DNA from: CAZKDV01 sp964551645
GTDB lineage: Bacteria > Bacteroidota > Bacteroidia > Bacteroidales > DTU049
DNA length: 42,512 nt
Direction of reading: 5' to 3'
Assembly: GCA_964551645.1 (NCBI GenBank)
Contig: CAZKDV010000009.1
Coordinates: 1-42,512 of the forward strand
The notes under the pieces are model-generated. The model was not told the origin of the DNA. It saw only the letters and a list, made by a program, of their open reading frames with translations, and searched no databases. A program made the translations under genes and the position numbers. Positions within the stretch are counted from its first letter, which is position 1, and each line of letters opens with the position of its first letter. Shown here piece by piece: positions 1 through 7,798 of the stretch.

Positions 1-1
1 T

Positions 2-199
2 TTTGGATTGGAACTACTTTCAACAATTGACTTTATTATTACTGAAAAGAATATTGAAACACTTGAAGCTATTACTACGGAATTGTCAAATTGGAGTAAC
101 CGTAAAAAGACGATGTTCACTAATCCAAATTTTATTCAAATTGCAACAAAAAATATTAAAGAACACAATCTGCTTATTGCTAACAAGGACTTGGCGTAA
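2..199 (+). CDS. C-terminal fragment of an unidentified protein (possibly a DarG-like macro-domain antitoxin)
   Basis: The reading frame is open from the left edge and stops at a TAA at 197-199, so only about 65 C-terminal residues are visible. It begins FGLELLSTIDFI and later has W-S-N-R-K-K-T-M-F followed by a helical I-x2-A pattern. From memory this resembles the small C-terminal domain of DarG-type (DNA ADP-ribosylglycohydrolase) antitoxins, which carry an aromatic-GLELL(A/S)T stretch and a W-x-x-RK-x3-F motif. That assignment rests on short motif memory only; the macro domain itself would lie outside the window. The next gene on this strand starts about 400 bp downstream and looks unrelated. 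Confidence 0.45.
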   Translation, partial: FGLELLSTIDFIITEKNIETLEAITTELSNWSNRKKTMFTNPNFIQIATKNIKEHNLLIANKDLA

Positions 200-265
200 T
201 TGGCTTGCCAATGCTCAATGCCAATCGTACAAAAGCCAACAGCGCCAAAGTCCCGAACCGTTATA
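197..265. other. GC-richer intergenic segment with small inverted repeats
   Basis: Immediately after the first stop codon, about 65 bp are visibly richer in G and C than the surrounding DNA. The segment contains ATTGGC-TT-GCCAAT, a second GCCAAT shortly after it, and several GCC/GGC words. I see no open frame that looks real. It could be the 3' structure of the upstream gene or part of a mobile or cassette-type repeat; I cannot identify it. Confidence 0.3.
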
Positions 266-272
266 GTTTATT

Positions 273-357
273 GCAATAAGTTAAAATTACTCGAATTTGA
301 TGAATATCCGAATTTCTTCGGGAAATTGAACAAATTTTTCATTTGTTTTTCAAATGC
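273..357 (-). repeat. Dispersed intergenic repeat, left copy (inverted relative to the copy at 41928-42012)
   Basis: The reverse complement of this segment aligns over about 85 bp with 41928-42012. The alignment includes an exact 24-bp match (297-320 against 41965-41988) and a shared TTTGTTCAATT block. Both copies keep a small hairpin, CCGAA-loop-TTCGG here at 308-321. Both also keep an ATTTG-spacer-CAAAT palindrome whose spacer differs between copies. The plus strand here can be read as a peptide containing LLEFDEYPNFF, and the other copy gives LLEIDEYPNFF, so it may be a decayed coding fragment or a folded repeat. No transposase is nearby. Confidence 0.7.
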
Positions 358-397
358 ACAAAGGGTTTATTTTATACTTCATAAATATTTAATACAC

Positions 398-432
398 TTG
401 TTAAAAAAATAACATTGTTATTTTTTTAACAA
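398..432. promoter_or_regulatory. Perfect AT-rich inverted repeat, candidate Rex operator
   Basis: Two perfect 16-bp arms (TTGTTAAAAAAATAAC at 398-413 and its reverse complement at 417-432) flank a 3-nt centre. Within it, 415-432 reads TTGTTAT-TTTT-TTAACAA and 398-415 reads TTGTTAA-AAAA-ATAACAT. Both are close to the Rex box known from many bacteria (TTGTgAA-N4-TTcACAA, with TTGTTAA-N4-TTAACAA variants in AT-rich genomes). It lies just upstream of a predicted promoter for the operon that ends with rex. Known: Rex releases such sites when NADH is high. Inferred: this site autoregulates the operon. A terminator is less likely because the stem is pure A/T apart from its ends and no T-run follows on the plus strand. 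Confidence 0.6.
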
Positions 433-439
433 AAATATT

Positions 440-468
440 TTGATTTTTATGATTGTTTTGTATATTTG
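440..468 (+). promoter_or_regulatory. Predicted Bacteroidota promoter of the hydrogenase-like operon
   Basis: A -7 box TATATTTG (461-468) fits the Bacteroidota consensus TAnnTTTG, with a TTG at 440-442 separated by 18 bp. It sits 8 bp downstream of the inverted repeat at 398-432 and leaves a leader of about 120 nt before the start codon at 595. A repressor bound at the palindrome would overlap or abut the polymerase site. Confidence 0.5.
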
Positions 469-594
469 TAATCTGCTTATGCTTATTGCTATTGTACTAT
501 TCGTATTCAATATAGGAGTTAAGTATGAATTATTTGTAAAAAGTTTATTAATAGTGAGTTATTAAATAAAAATTTAACTAATTAATCTAACAAT

Positions 595-2529
595 ATGAAC
601 ACTCCAAATAATATACAAAACAAGCTCAAGCAAGATTATCTTGATGTTAAGTCTAAAAAAAAGAAAATCCCAAATCCTTATTCTTGGAGTGTATATAATT
701 CACAATATAAAACAAGAATTTATATTCCTTTTTCATCTTGCAGTCAAGCTGCCGGAGCAAAAGAAATATTTTTTGCAGCAGAAGAGTATTTAAAAAAACA
801 CGATGTTCAAGCCGAACTTGTTAAAACTTCTTGTGCAGGGTTTTGTTCAGTTGAGCCACTAATGGGCGTTGCCACCAAAGGAAGAAATCCGGTGTTTTTC
901 AAAAATGTACAGAGTTATGATGTCGAAATGATATTAGATAGTTTTTTTCATGCGTATATATATGACTCTAAAGTGTTTTTTCAATATCGCTTGTTTCAGA
1001 CTGAAGCATGGAATGGTGTGCCTTTTTTTGAAGATATTTCTTTTTTTTCAAATCAGTCGAGATTGGTATTAAAAAATCTGATGCAAACTGAAACTTTATC
1101 TTTGGCTGAATATATTTATTATGACGGTTTTGGAACTTTGTATAAAGTTTTAAATGAATACACAAGAAATGATATTTTAAAAATACTACAAGATAGCGAA
1201 TTAAAAGGAAGAGGTGGAGAGGGTTTTCCAACTTATTTGAAGTGGCAAATTGTGAAAGATACAATTTCAGATGATAAATATGTAATATGTAATGCTCATG
1301 AAAGTGATATTAATTCTTATGTAGATAGATTCTTAGTGGAAAATATGCCATACAATATAATTGAAGGAATTGCAATTGCTGCATATACGGTTGGAGCATC
1401 AAAGGCATATATTTTTTTAAACAGTAGCAATAAGTTTGCTATTTCACAGATAAATGAAGCCCTGCAAAATGCTTATGAAAATGGCTTGTTGGGAGACAAT
1501 ATTTTTGAGTCAGGATTTAGCTTACGAATACAAGTTCGCGAGAGTCCGGGTGCAATGATATGCGGAGAAGAAACTGCTTTAATTAGTTGCATCGAAGGAC
1601 ATAGAGCAACACCAAGAATAAGACCACCTTATCCGTCAACTAATGGTCTTTTCGGAAAACCGACTTTGGTTAATAATGTTGAAACATTTATTAATGTTGC
1701 AGCAATTTTGAAAGACAATGGGCAATTATTCTCCAAAACTGGAACAAAATTGTTTAAAGGAACAAAACTATTTTGTTTGTCCGGAGAAGTAGTCAATAAG
1801 GGTATAATTGAGGTGGGTATGGAGATGAAAATAAGTAATATTGTTAATGATATTGGTGGAGGCATGAGTAATGGCAACTTCAAGGCACTGTTATTAGGAG
1901 GCTTGATTGGCACTTTCTTTTCAGAATCTGAATTTGATATGCAACTTACATACGAAGAGTTGCAAAAACATAACGCAATTATTGGTGCAGGTGGATTTTT
2001 TGTTATGAATGATTCAACTTGTATTGTGGACATCATTAAATATATTTGTGAAATACAAAGCAATGAAAGCTGTGGAAAATGTATTCCATGTCGCGAGGGT
2101 ACATTATTGCTATATAATATTATGAAGCGAATTTGCGAACGCCCAACTAAAGATGAAAAACACGAAGCATTAGATAGATTTAAGGGAGTTCTGTATATGG
2201 AAAATGTAGCTGTAGTGATGAAGCAAACATCATTATGTAATTTTGGGAAATTTGCTCCACAGCCGTTACTTTCAGGGCTAAAACTCTTTAAAAAAGAAAT
2301 CGAAGAGCATGTTTTTGATAGAAAATGTGTTACAAATACTTGTAGAAATTTACGCAAATATTATATTGATGTTGAGGCTTGCACTGGTTGCGGACAATGT
2401 AGTGTGCGGTGTTCTGTTTCTGCAATCTTTGGAACACCAAGAGCAACATATACAATAATTAATGCAAAATGTATAAGTTGTGGAATTTGTCAAGAAGTTT
2501 GCAAATTCAATGCTGTATTTTATGAATGA
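595..2529 (+). CDS. HydB/NuoF-like NADH-binding flavoprotein subunit with C-terminal ferredoxin domain
   Basis: This 644-residue protein has the domain order of HydB-type subunits of NADH-dependent [FeFe] hydrogenases. A thioredoxin-like [2Fe-2S] domain (about 40-125) is followed by a NuoF flavin/NADH domain (about 180-460), the SLBB and iron-sulfur region (C493-x2-C496-x2-C499 with C548), and two [4Fe-4S] ferredoxin motifs at the C-terminus. The family moves electrons between NADH, FMN and Fe-S clusters in the cytoplasm. Several positions are unusual. Only three cysteines (C49, C80, C84) remain in the thioredoxin-like domain, where four are usual. The glycine-rich loop reads GRGGEGFPTYLKW rather than GRGGAGFPTGLKW. 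The usual NADE/DEGDPG region reads CNAHESDIN from C232. GEETAL is intact. The stop overlaps the next start by 4 bp (ATGA), implying translational coupling. No separate NuoE/HydC gene is present here. Confidence 0.85.
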   Translation: MNTPNNIQNKLKQDYLDVKSKKKKIPNPYSWSVYNSQYKTRIYIPFSSCSQAAGAKEIFFAAEEYLKKHDVQAELVKTSCAGFCSVEPLMGVATKGRNPVFFKNVQSYDVEMILDSFFHAYIYDSKVFFQYRLFQTEAWNGVPFFEDISFFSNQSRLVLKNLMQTETLSLAEYIYYDGFGTLYKVLNEYTRNDILKILQDSELKGRGGEGFPTYLKWQIVKDTISDDKYVICNAHESDINSYVDRFLVENMPYNIIEGIAIAAYTVGASKAYIFLNSSNKFAISQINEALQNAYENGLLGDNIFESGFSLRIQVRESPGAMICGEETALISCIEGHRATPRIRPPYPSTNGLFGKPTLVNNVETFINVAAILKDNGQLFSKTGTKLFKGTKLFCLSGEVVNKGIIEVGMEMKISNIVNDIGGGMSNGNFKALLLGGLIGTFFSESEFDMQLTYEELQKHNAIIGAGGFFVMNDSTCIVDIIKYICEIQSNESCGKCIPCREGTLLLYNIMKRICERPTKDEKHEALDRFKGVLYMENVAVVMKQTSLCNFGKFAPQPLLSGLKLFKKEIEEHVFDRKCVTNTCRNLRKYYIDVEACTGCGQCSVRCSVSAIFGTPRATYTIINAKCISCGICQEVCKFNAVFYE

Positions 2530-4199
2530 TTATAAGTAATATTATGGATTGCCAACTAATAGTTAACAATAAACTAATAATAGGAAAACAAGGAGACACA
2601 ATTCTTGACACCTTAAGAAGAAATGGAATTTATATTCCCACATTATGCAATATAAAGGAAATGTTTCCGACAGGTGCTTGTAGGCTATGTATGGTTGAGG
2701 TTAAAGGGAGACAAGAATTAGTGCCGGCATGTTCTTTTCCGATAGAAGAAAATCTTATAATTGAAACACATTCTCCGATTGTAGTTAATGCCAGAAAAAC
2801 AATTGTTGAGTTGCTTTTGTCGCGTCATCCTGACGATTGTTTGTATTGCGAAAGGAATGAACGATGCGAACTGCAAACATTAGCTTACGAACTGAATATT
2901 CGTGAAAAAAGACTTGTTATGTCCAAAAATGCTCCTGGAAAAGATCTTTCAAGTCAGGCAATTCATCGTGACCCGTCAAAATGTTTGCTTTGTGGAAGAT
3001 GCGTAAGAGTATGTAAAGAGCTTATTGGTTGTCATACTTTTGATTTTGTAAAAAGAGGCAAACAATATTCAATTCAAACTGCCTTTGCAAAAGGCATGAA
3101 TTCTTCAAATTGCATATATTGCGGTCAATGTGTTGTTGCGTGTCCTACTGCTGCAATAGTAGATAAAAGCAATATTTTCTCTTTGCAAAAGAGTCTTGCA
3201 ATGTCAAATAAAAAGAACATTGCTTTATATGACGCATTATTGCCACAAGCTCTGCAATTGTTTCTTGGAAGAAAAATAAAAAATCCTGATGAACTTATAA
3301 ATGGAATTTTTATCAATATGGGTTTTTCTGAAGCCAGAAATATCCAATTTGCTACTGATGTTTATATACAATCTATTGCTAATGAGTTTGTTGAACATAT
3401 TAAAAAAAGTGAGAAAAAGCCATTTTTATCTTCTTTTTGCCCATCTTTTGTGAAATATGCCGAATTGTTACCTCAAGAAATATTATTTCAATTGTCTAAT
3501 ACCAAGTCTCCGGCGCTTATGTATGGACAAACTTCAAAAAAAGAATTTTCAATAAATACCTCAATAAAAGATATTTACATTGCTACATTTGAACCATGTA
3601 CTGCACGCAAATATGAAAGCAAAACTGAAAACTGCTCTGACTCCGGTTTTATTTCAGTTGAGACTTCTTTAACATTTAGAGAGTTCTTTTTGATGTTGAA
3701 GACTTATGGTATTCAAATAGATAAAATTAATCCTGTAAAACTTCAAGGAGAACATTCTGTTTTTTCTTCGGCATCAGCATTATTATCTGTTTCAGGAGGA
3801 CTTATTACTTCGGTAGTTAGAGCTTTACAGCAATTGTATCCAAAAGATGTTAAAGTGAAAAACTTGCCAAAAATTAGCGGCGGGAAAATATATAAGAAAA
3901 TTAATTTGCAAATATTTGGTAAAGAAATGCAGTTTATTGCATTGCACGGAATGAAAAATATTGCAGATTATATCGAAAGACTTCAAAAAGGATTGGAATA
4001 TGCCGATTTTATCGAACTTCTTGCTTGTCCAAACGGATGCGTAAATGGAGGTGGTGTAACGGTTGGAATGGATACGGAGGAACAAATCCGTTTATTTACA
4101 AAAAACATTGTAGATACTGACCAAATTGCAGTTTTGCAGAACTCTATTAACAATGAATTTGTAAAGAAGTATTTTGAAAATACAATTAAGACAAATTAA
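2526..4199 (+). CDS. HydA-like [FeFe]-hydrogenase H-cluster protein with divergent active-site motifs
   Basis: This 557-residue protein has an N-terminal plant-type [2Fe-2S] domain (four Cys between about residues 40 and 70), a His-Cys [4Fe-4S] motif H-x3-C-x2-C-x5-C, two [4Fe-4S] motifs, and an H-cluster domain. The H-cluster ligands align with C305 (SSFCPSF), C358 (EPCTARKYE), and C501 and C505 (LACPNGCVNGGG). Compared with the family motifs TSCCPxW, MPCxxKKxE and MACxGCxxGGGQP, the proton-relay Cys is Phe304. Glu replaces the Met before PC, Arg replaces the first Lys of KK, and Leu replaces the Met before AC. The cluster can probably still bind, but normal fast H2 catalysis is doubtful. 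Start: ATG at 2526 overlaps the previous stop; ATG 2544 is an alternative. The maturation genes hydEFG are not in this window. Confidence 0.85.
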   Translation: MIISNIMDCQLIVNNKLIIGKQGDTILDTLRRNGIYIPTLCNIKEMFPTGACRLCMVEVKGRQELVPACSFPIEENLIIETHSPIVVNARKTIVELLLSRHPDDCLYCERNERCELQTLAYELNIREKRLVMSKNAPGKDLSSQAIHRDPSKCLLCGRCVRVCKELIGCHTFDFVKRGKQYSIQTAFAKGMNSSNCIYCGQCVVACPTAAIVDKSNIFSLQKSLAMSNKKNIALYDALLPQALQLFLGRKIKNPDELINGIFINMGFSEARNIQFATDVYIQSIANEFVEHIKKSEKKPFLSSFCPSFVKYAELLPQEILFQLSNTKSPALMYGQTSKKEFSINTSIKDIYIATFEPCTARKYESKTENCSDSGFISVETSLTFREFFLMLKTYGIQIDKINPVKLQGEHSVFSSASALLSVSGGLITSVVRALQQLYPKDVKVKNLPKISGGKIYKKINLQIFGKEMQFIALHGMKNIADYIERLQKGLEYADFIELLACPNGCVNGGGVTVGMDTEEQIRLFTKNIVDTDQIAVLQNSINNEFVKKYFENTIKTN

Positions 4200-4220
4200 A
4201 GCACTTTAAAAAATAAATTA

Positions 4221-6212
4221 ATGTCACAAAATGAGAGTAAACAATTAGTGTTCACAATTCCCGAAAGGTGCAGAACTTGCTACACTTGTGTTCGTGAATG
4301 TCCGGCAAAAGCCATTAAAATTGAATTAGGGCAAGCCGAAGTTGTTTATTCTCGCTGTATTGCTTGTGGAAATTGCATTAGAGTTTGTCGTAGAGACGCA
4401 AAGTGGTTTGTTGATGCAAGACAAGAATTATCAAATCTTATTGCAAAGGGTGAGCAAGTAGTAGCCATGATTGCACCAAGTTTTCCCGGAGAGTTTATGG
4501 ATTATGATAATCATAAACAAATTGTTGGAATGGTAAAAGCCATTGGATTTGATAAAGTACACGAGGTTGCTTTTGGTGCCGATTTAGTTGCAAATGAATA
4601 TAAAAAACTATTAGATTCTACATCGGATAAAAAATATATTTCGTCAGATTGTCCTTCTATAGTTTTATTTATCAGAAAATATCACCCTGATTTAGTGCCT
4701 CATTTAGCACCAATTTGCTCTCCTATGGTTGCTATGGCTAGAGTGCTAAAAAAAATATATGATAATCCCAAACTCGTATTTATAGGACCGTGTATTGCTA
4801 AAAAAGGAGAATCAGATGAAATTGATATTGTTCTTACATTCAGAGAGTTAAGGGCAATTTTTGAAGACAAAGGCATTACAATTCACACCCAAGACGAGGA
4901 AGAGTTTGATGAGCCAATAGGCAATTTAGGTTCAATTTTTCCGGTAAATAGAGGATTAATTCAAAGTATTGACATTGATCATAGCATTAATGACGGAAAA
5001 GTTGTTGTTGCCGAAGGACATTTGAACTTTCAGGAAGCACTATACGAATTTCAAGATGGAAAACTTAAAAACCAACATCTTGAGCTGCTTTGTTGTGATG
5101 GTTGTATTATGGGAGCAGGAATGACATCTATAGGCAATAGATATGCAAAAAGTGCTTTTATTAGTAATTATGTAACAAATAAAACTACGCAAATAGATAA
5201 AAAGAAGTGGGAAAAATATTTTGAACAATATGCAGATATTGATTTGTCAGCCCATTTTACTCATAGCGACACTCGCATGAAAATACCTTCAGCTAATGAA
5301 ATCAAAGAAATGCTTGAAAAGCTCGGAAAAAAAACACCAGCTGACGAATTGAATTGCGGCGCTTGTGGGTATCATTCATGCGAAGAACATGCTATTGCCA
5401 TACTTAATGGTTTGGCTGAAATTGAAATGTGCTTGCCCGATACTATAGATAAACTCCATACAACTATAGAAACATTAAATATAACTAATGAAAAATTAGC
5501 TTCGGCTCAACAAGCACTAAAACAGTCGGAAAAACTTGCAAGTATGGGACAATTATCAGCCGGAATAGCACACGAATTAAATAATCCACTTGGCGTAGTA
5601 ATGATGTATAGCAATATTATACTTGACGAAATAGGAGAAGATAGCCCATTAAGTGCAGATATTAAACTTATTGTAGAACAGGCAGATAGATGTAAAAAAA
5701 TTGTGGGCGGTTTACTGAATTTTGCTCGAAAAAATCAAATCAAGCCAACAGAAATAAATTTAAAAGATTTTACTATCCTTAGCGTGCAATCAGTAGTATT
5801 TCCAAAAAATGTAGAATCTAAAATAAATTGCACCGTCAAAAATCCAATTGCAGTATTTGACCAAGCACAAATGATGCAAGTGTTTACAAATATTATTAAA
5901 AATGCTATAGATGCAATGCCCCAAGGCGGTATGATAACAATAAAAATTAGCGAAGACAATGATTATTTAATAACTGATATTTCAGATACAGGCTCAGGCA
6001 TTTCAAAAGAAGATTTGGATAAAATATTTGAACCATTTTACACTACTAAGGGGGTTGGCAAAGGAACTGGCTTAGGATTGGCTATTGCTTATGGAATTAT
6101 TAAAATGCACAAAGGAAAAATTAGTGTAGAATCTAACAATGATACCTCAAAAGGACATACAGGCACAACTTTTAAAATATATATTCCGAAACAAAATAGA
6201 TTAGATGTTTAA
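4221..6212 (+). CDS. H-cluster sensory histidine kinase (ferredoxin, [FeFe]-hydrogenase domain, Fe-S domain, HisKA and HATPase)
   Basis: This 663-residue fusion has two N-terminal [4Fe-4S] motifs (about 15-60) and an H-cluster domain (about 80-330). A CODH-type Fe-S motif follows (C379-x2-C382-x4-C387-x16-C404), then a short coiled linker and a HisKA domain with phospho-acceptor His451 in AGIAHELNNPLG. The HATPase domain has NIIKNAIDAM, DTGSGI and GTGLGLA. H-cluster ligands align with C144, C191, C291 and C295. The relay Cys of TSCCP is Asp143, while GPCIAKKGE keeps the lysines. This matches the putatively sensory, histidine-kinase-linked [FeFe] hydrogenases (HydDB group C1), though I see no PAS domain. 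Inferred role: it couples H2 or redox sensing to phosphotransfer. The receiver gene 10 bp downstream is the likely partner. Confidence 0.9.
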   Translation: MSQNESKQLVFTIPERCRTCYTCVRECPAKAIKIELGQAEVVYSRCIACGNCIRVCRRDAKWFVDARQELSNLIAKGEQVVAMIAPSFPGEFMDYDNHKQIVGMVKAIGFDKVHEVAFGADLVANEYKKLLDSTSDKKYISSDCPSIVLFIRKYHPDLVPHLAPICSPMVAMARVLKKIYDNPKLVFIGPCIAKKGESDEIDIVLTFRELRAIFEDKGITIHTQDEEEFDEPIGNLGSIFPVNRGLIQSIDIDHSINDGKVVVAEGHLNFQEALYEFQDGKLKNQHLELLCCDGCIMGAGMTSIGNRYAKSAFISNYVTNKTTQIDKKKWEKYFEQYADIDLSAHFTHSDTRMKIPSANEIKEMLEKLGKKTPADELNCGACGYHSCEEHAIAILNGLAEIEMCLPDTIDKLHTTIETLNITNEKLASAQQALKQSEKLASMGQLSAGIAHELNNPLGVVMMYSNIILDEIGEDSPLSADIKLIVEQADRCKKIVGGLLNFARKNQIKPTEINLKDFTILSVQSVVFPKNVESKINCTVKNPIAVFDQAQMMQVFTNIIKNAIDAMPQGGMITIKISEDNDYLITDISDTGSGISKEDLDKIFEPFYTTKGVGKGTGLGLAIAYGIIKMHKGKISVESNNDTSKGHTGTTFKIYIPKQNRLDV

Positions 6213-6222
6213 TTAAAAATAT

Positions 6223-6624
6223 ATGACAACAAATAAGAAGTATAATGTATTTATAGCTGATGACGACCAAGATTATTTATTTCAGTTGAAGTTTTTCTTC
6301 GAAAATAATGGATTTAATGTAGTAACAGCATCATTGCAGTCCGAAGCAGAAATGTTGATTCCCGACTTAGATATCGATATTGCTGTTTTAGATTTAATGA
6401 TGGAGCAAGACGATAGTGGCTTTATTTTGGCACGATTGTTTAAAAATCATCATCCTAAAATACCAGTAATTATTATTACTGCTGTGGCTACAGAAACGGG
6501 TATTTCTTTTTCCGATGAAAAAAATGCAATAAGCGACTGGATTAAAGCTGATTTATATTTGGAAAAAGGCATTCGCTTTGAGCAATTATTGAACGAAGTT
6601 ATAAGTCTGATTGAAAAGAATTAA
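6223..6624 (+). CDS. Stand-alone CheY-like receiver protein
   Basis: This 133-residue receiver has the acidic patch DDD near residue 13, phospho-acceptor Asp57 in AVLDLMM, Thr86 and Lys115. It has no output domain. It starts 10 bp after the H-cluster kinase, so it is probably its phosphorylation target. A single-domain receiver next to a kinase and another receiver-kinase suggests a phosphorelay shuttle or a protein-binding output rather than direct DNA binding. A long acidic loop follows the phospho-Asp (EQDDSG). The target of the signal is not visible in the sequence. Confidence 0.88.
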   Translation: MTTNKKYNVFIADDDQDYLFQLKFFFENNGFNVVTASLQSEAEMLIPDLDIDIAVLDLMMEQDDSGFILARLFKNHHPKIPVIIITAVATETGISFSDEKNAISDWIKADLYLEKGIRFEQLLNEVISLIEKN

Positions 6625-6649
6625 AATTTGTACATACATTTGAACTAAT

Positions 6650-7786
6650 ATGAAAAAAATAAATATTTTAGTTGTAGATGATGAACCGGGAATTAGAACA
6701 GGAATTTCAAGAGTTTTAAGCAATTTCCAAGTAGATTATCCATTTATGGACGAAACTATTGAGTGCAATGTGTTTGATGTTGAATCAGGTGAGGATGCTT
6801 TAGAGTTTATTAAAGAAAATCATATTGACATTATGCTTTTAGATAATAAACTACCCGGAATTAGTGGAGTTGAGGTTTTGGAAATAATGAACAAAAACCA
6901 AATAGATATTCTTGTAATGATGATAACTTCACATGCTTCACTTGAAACAGCCGTTAAAGCAACCCGAAAAGGAGCATACGATTTTGTCCCAAAACCATTT
7001 ACTCCTCAAGAACTGCGTGTGTCAATTGAAAATGCTACTAAGCATTTGTTTTTGAAGCAAATGACACAAAAATTATATACAGAAGGCAAACAAATTAGAT
7101 TTCAGTTTCTTTCAATCTTGTCTCACGAACTAAAAGCTCCTTTAAATGCCTTGGAGAATTATCTAATTATGATAAAAGATAGGCAAGTTGGGAATGAAAT
7201 TGAAAGATATGACCAAATTGTGCTTCGCTCATTAGAACGAATTTCAGCAATGAGAAACCTAATCATGGATATGCTTGACCTAACACAGATAGAAACAGGA
7301 AATGCAAAAAGAGACATAGAAGATATTGATATAATGGAAGTTATACAAAATAGCATAGAGTCGATGAATCCTTATGCAATACAAAAAGAAATTCAATTTC
7401 ATATTGATGGTCCCGAAAAATGTATTATTGCAGCTGATAAATCCGATATGGAAATAATTTTTAACAATCTTACTTCTAACGCAATCAAATATAATAAAGA
7501 CAAAGGCGAAGTAACTTATAGTGTAAGTATTGAAGAAAATAATGTGAAAATAAAAGTAATTGATACAGGTATCGGAATACAAGAAAATCTGCTTCCGTCA
7601 ATATTTAATGAGTTTAAACGCATCAAATCAACTGAAACTAAGAATATTAGCGGTTCAGGCTTAGGACTTAGTATAGTGAAAAAACTATTAGATTCATATA
7701 ACGGACATATATCCGTGAAAAGCCAAATTAATGTTGGAAGCACTTTTGTTGTAACAATACCACTTTTAGATACAAAAACAAACTAA
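6650..7786 (+). CDS. Receiver-histidine kinase hybrid (response regulator with C-terminal kinase)
   Basis: This 378-residue protein has an N-terminal receiver (about 4-125; LVVDDEPG, Asp65, Lys115 in PKPF). A short helix leads directly into a HisKA domain with His159 (LSHELKAPLNAL) and a HATPase domain with N-box NNLTSNAIKY, DTGIGI and GSGLGLS. There is no membrane segment or sensor domain, so it is cytoplasmic and takes its input through its receiver. Placed after the H-cluster kinase and the lone receiver, it would be the second stage of a relay. Such hybrids are often found beside sensory [FeFe] hydrogenase genes. It is 12 bp upstream of rex. I cannot see which protein it phosphorylates. 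Confidence 0.88.
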   Translation: MKKINILVVDDEPGIRTGISRVLSNFQVDYPFMDETIECNVFDVESGEDALEFIKENHIDIMLLDNKLPGISGVEVLEIMNKNQIDILVMMITSHASLETAVKATRKGAYDFVPKPFTPQELRVSIENATKHLFLKQMTQKLYTEGKQIRFQFLSILSHELKAPLNALENYLIMIKDRQVGNEIERYDQIVLRSLERISAMRNLIMDMLDLTQIETGNAKRDIEDIDIMEVIQNSIESMNPYAIQKEIQFHIDGPEKCIIAADKSDMEIIFNNLTSNAIKYNKDKGEVTYSVSIEENNVKIKVIDTGIGIQENLLPSIFNEFKRIKSTETKNISGSGLGLSIVKKLLDSYNGHISVKSQINVGSTFVVTIPLLDTKTN

Positions 7787-7798
7787 ATTTTTTTAAAT

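Noticed and set aside
197..265. A classic integron attC site
   Set aside because: The expected paired RYYYAAC and GTTRRRY boxes could not be matched convincingly, and no integrase is in the window.
398..432. The palindrome as a rho-independent terminator of the left-edge gene
   Set aside because: The stem is almost pure A/T, lies about 200 bp after the stop, and has no T-run on the plus strand. Promoter proximity favours an operator.
1629..2357. A 242-codon open frame on the minus strand inside the HydB-like gene
   Set aside because: It lies wholly opposite a well-supported gene, and its translation shows no domain or sensible composition.
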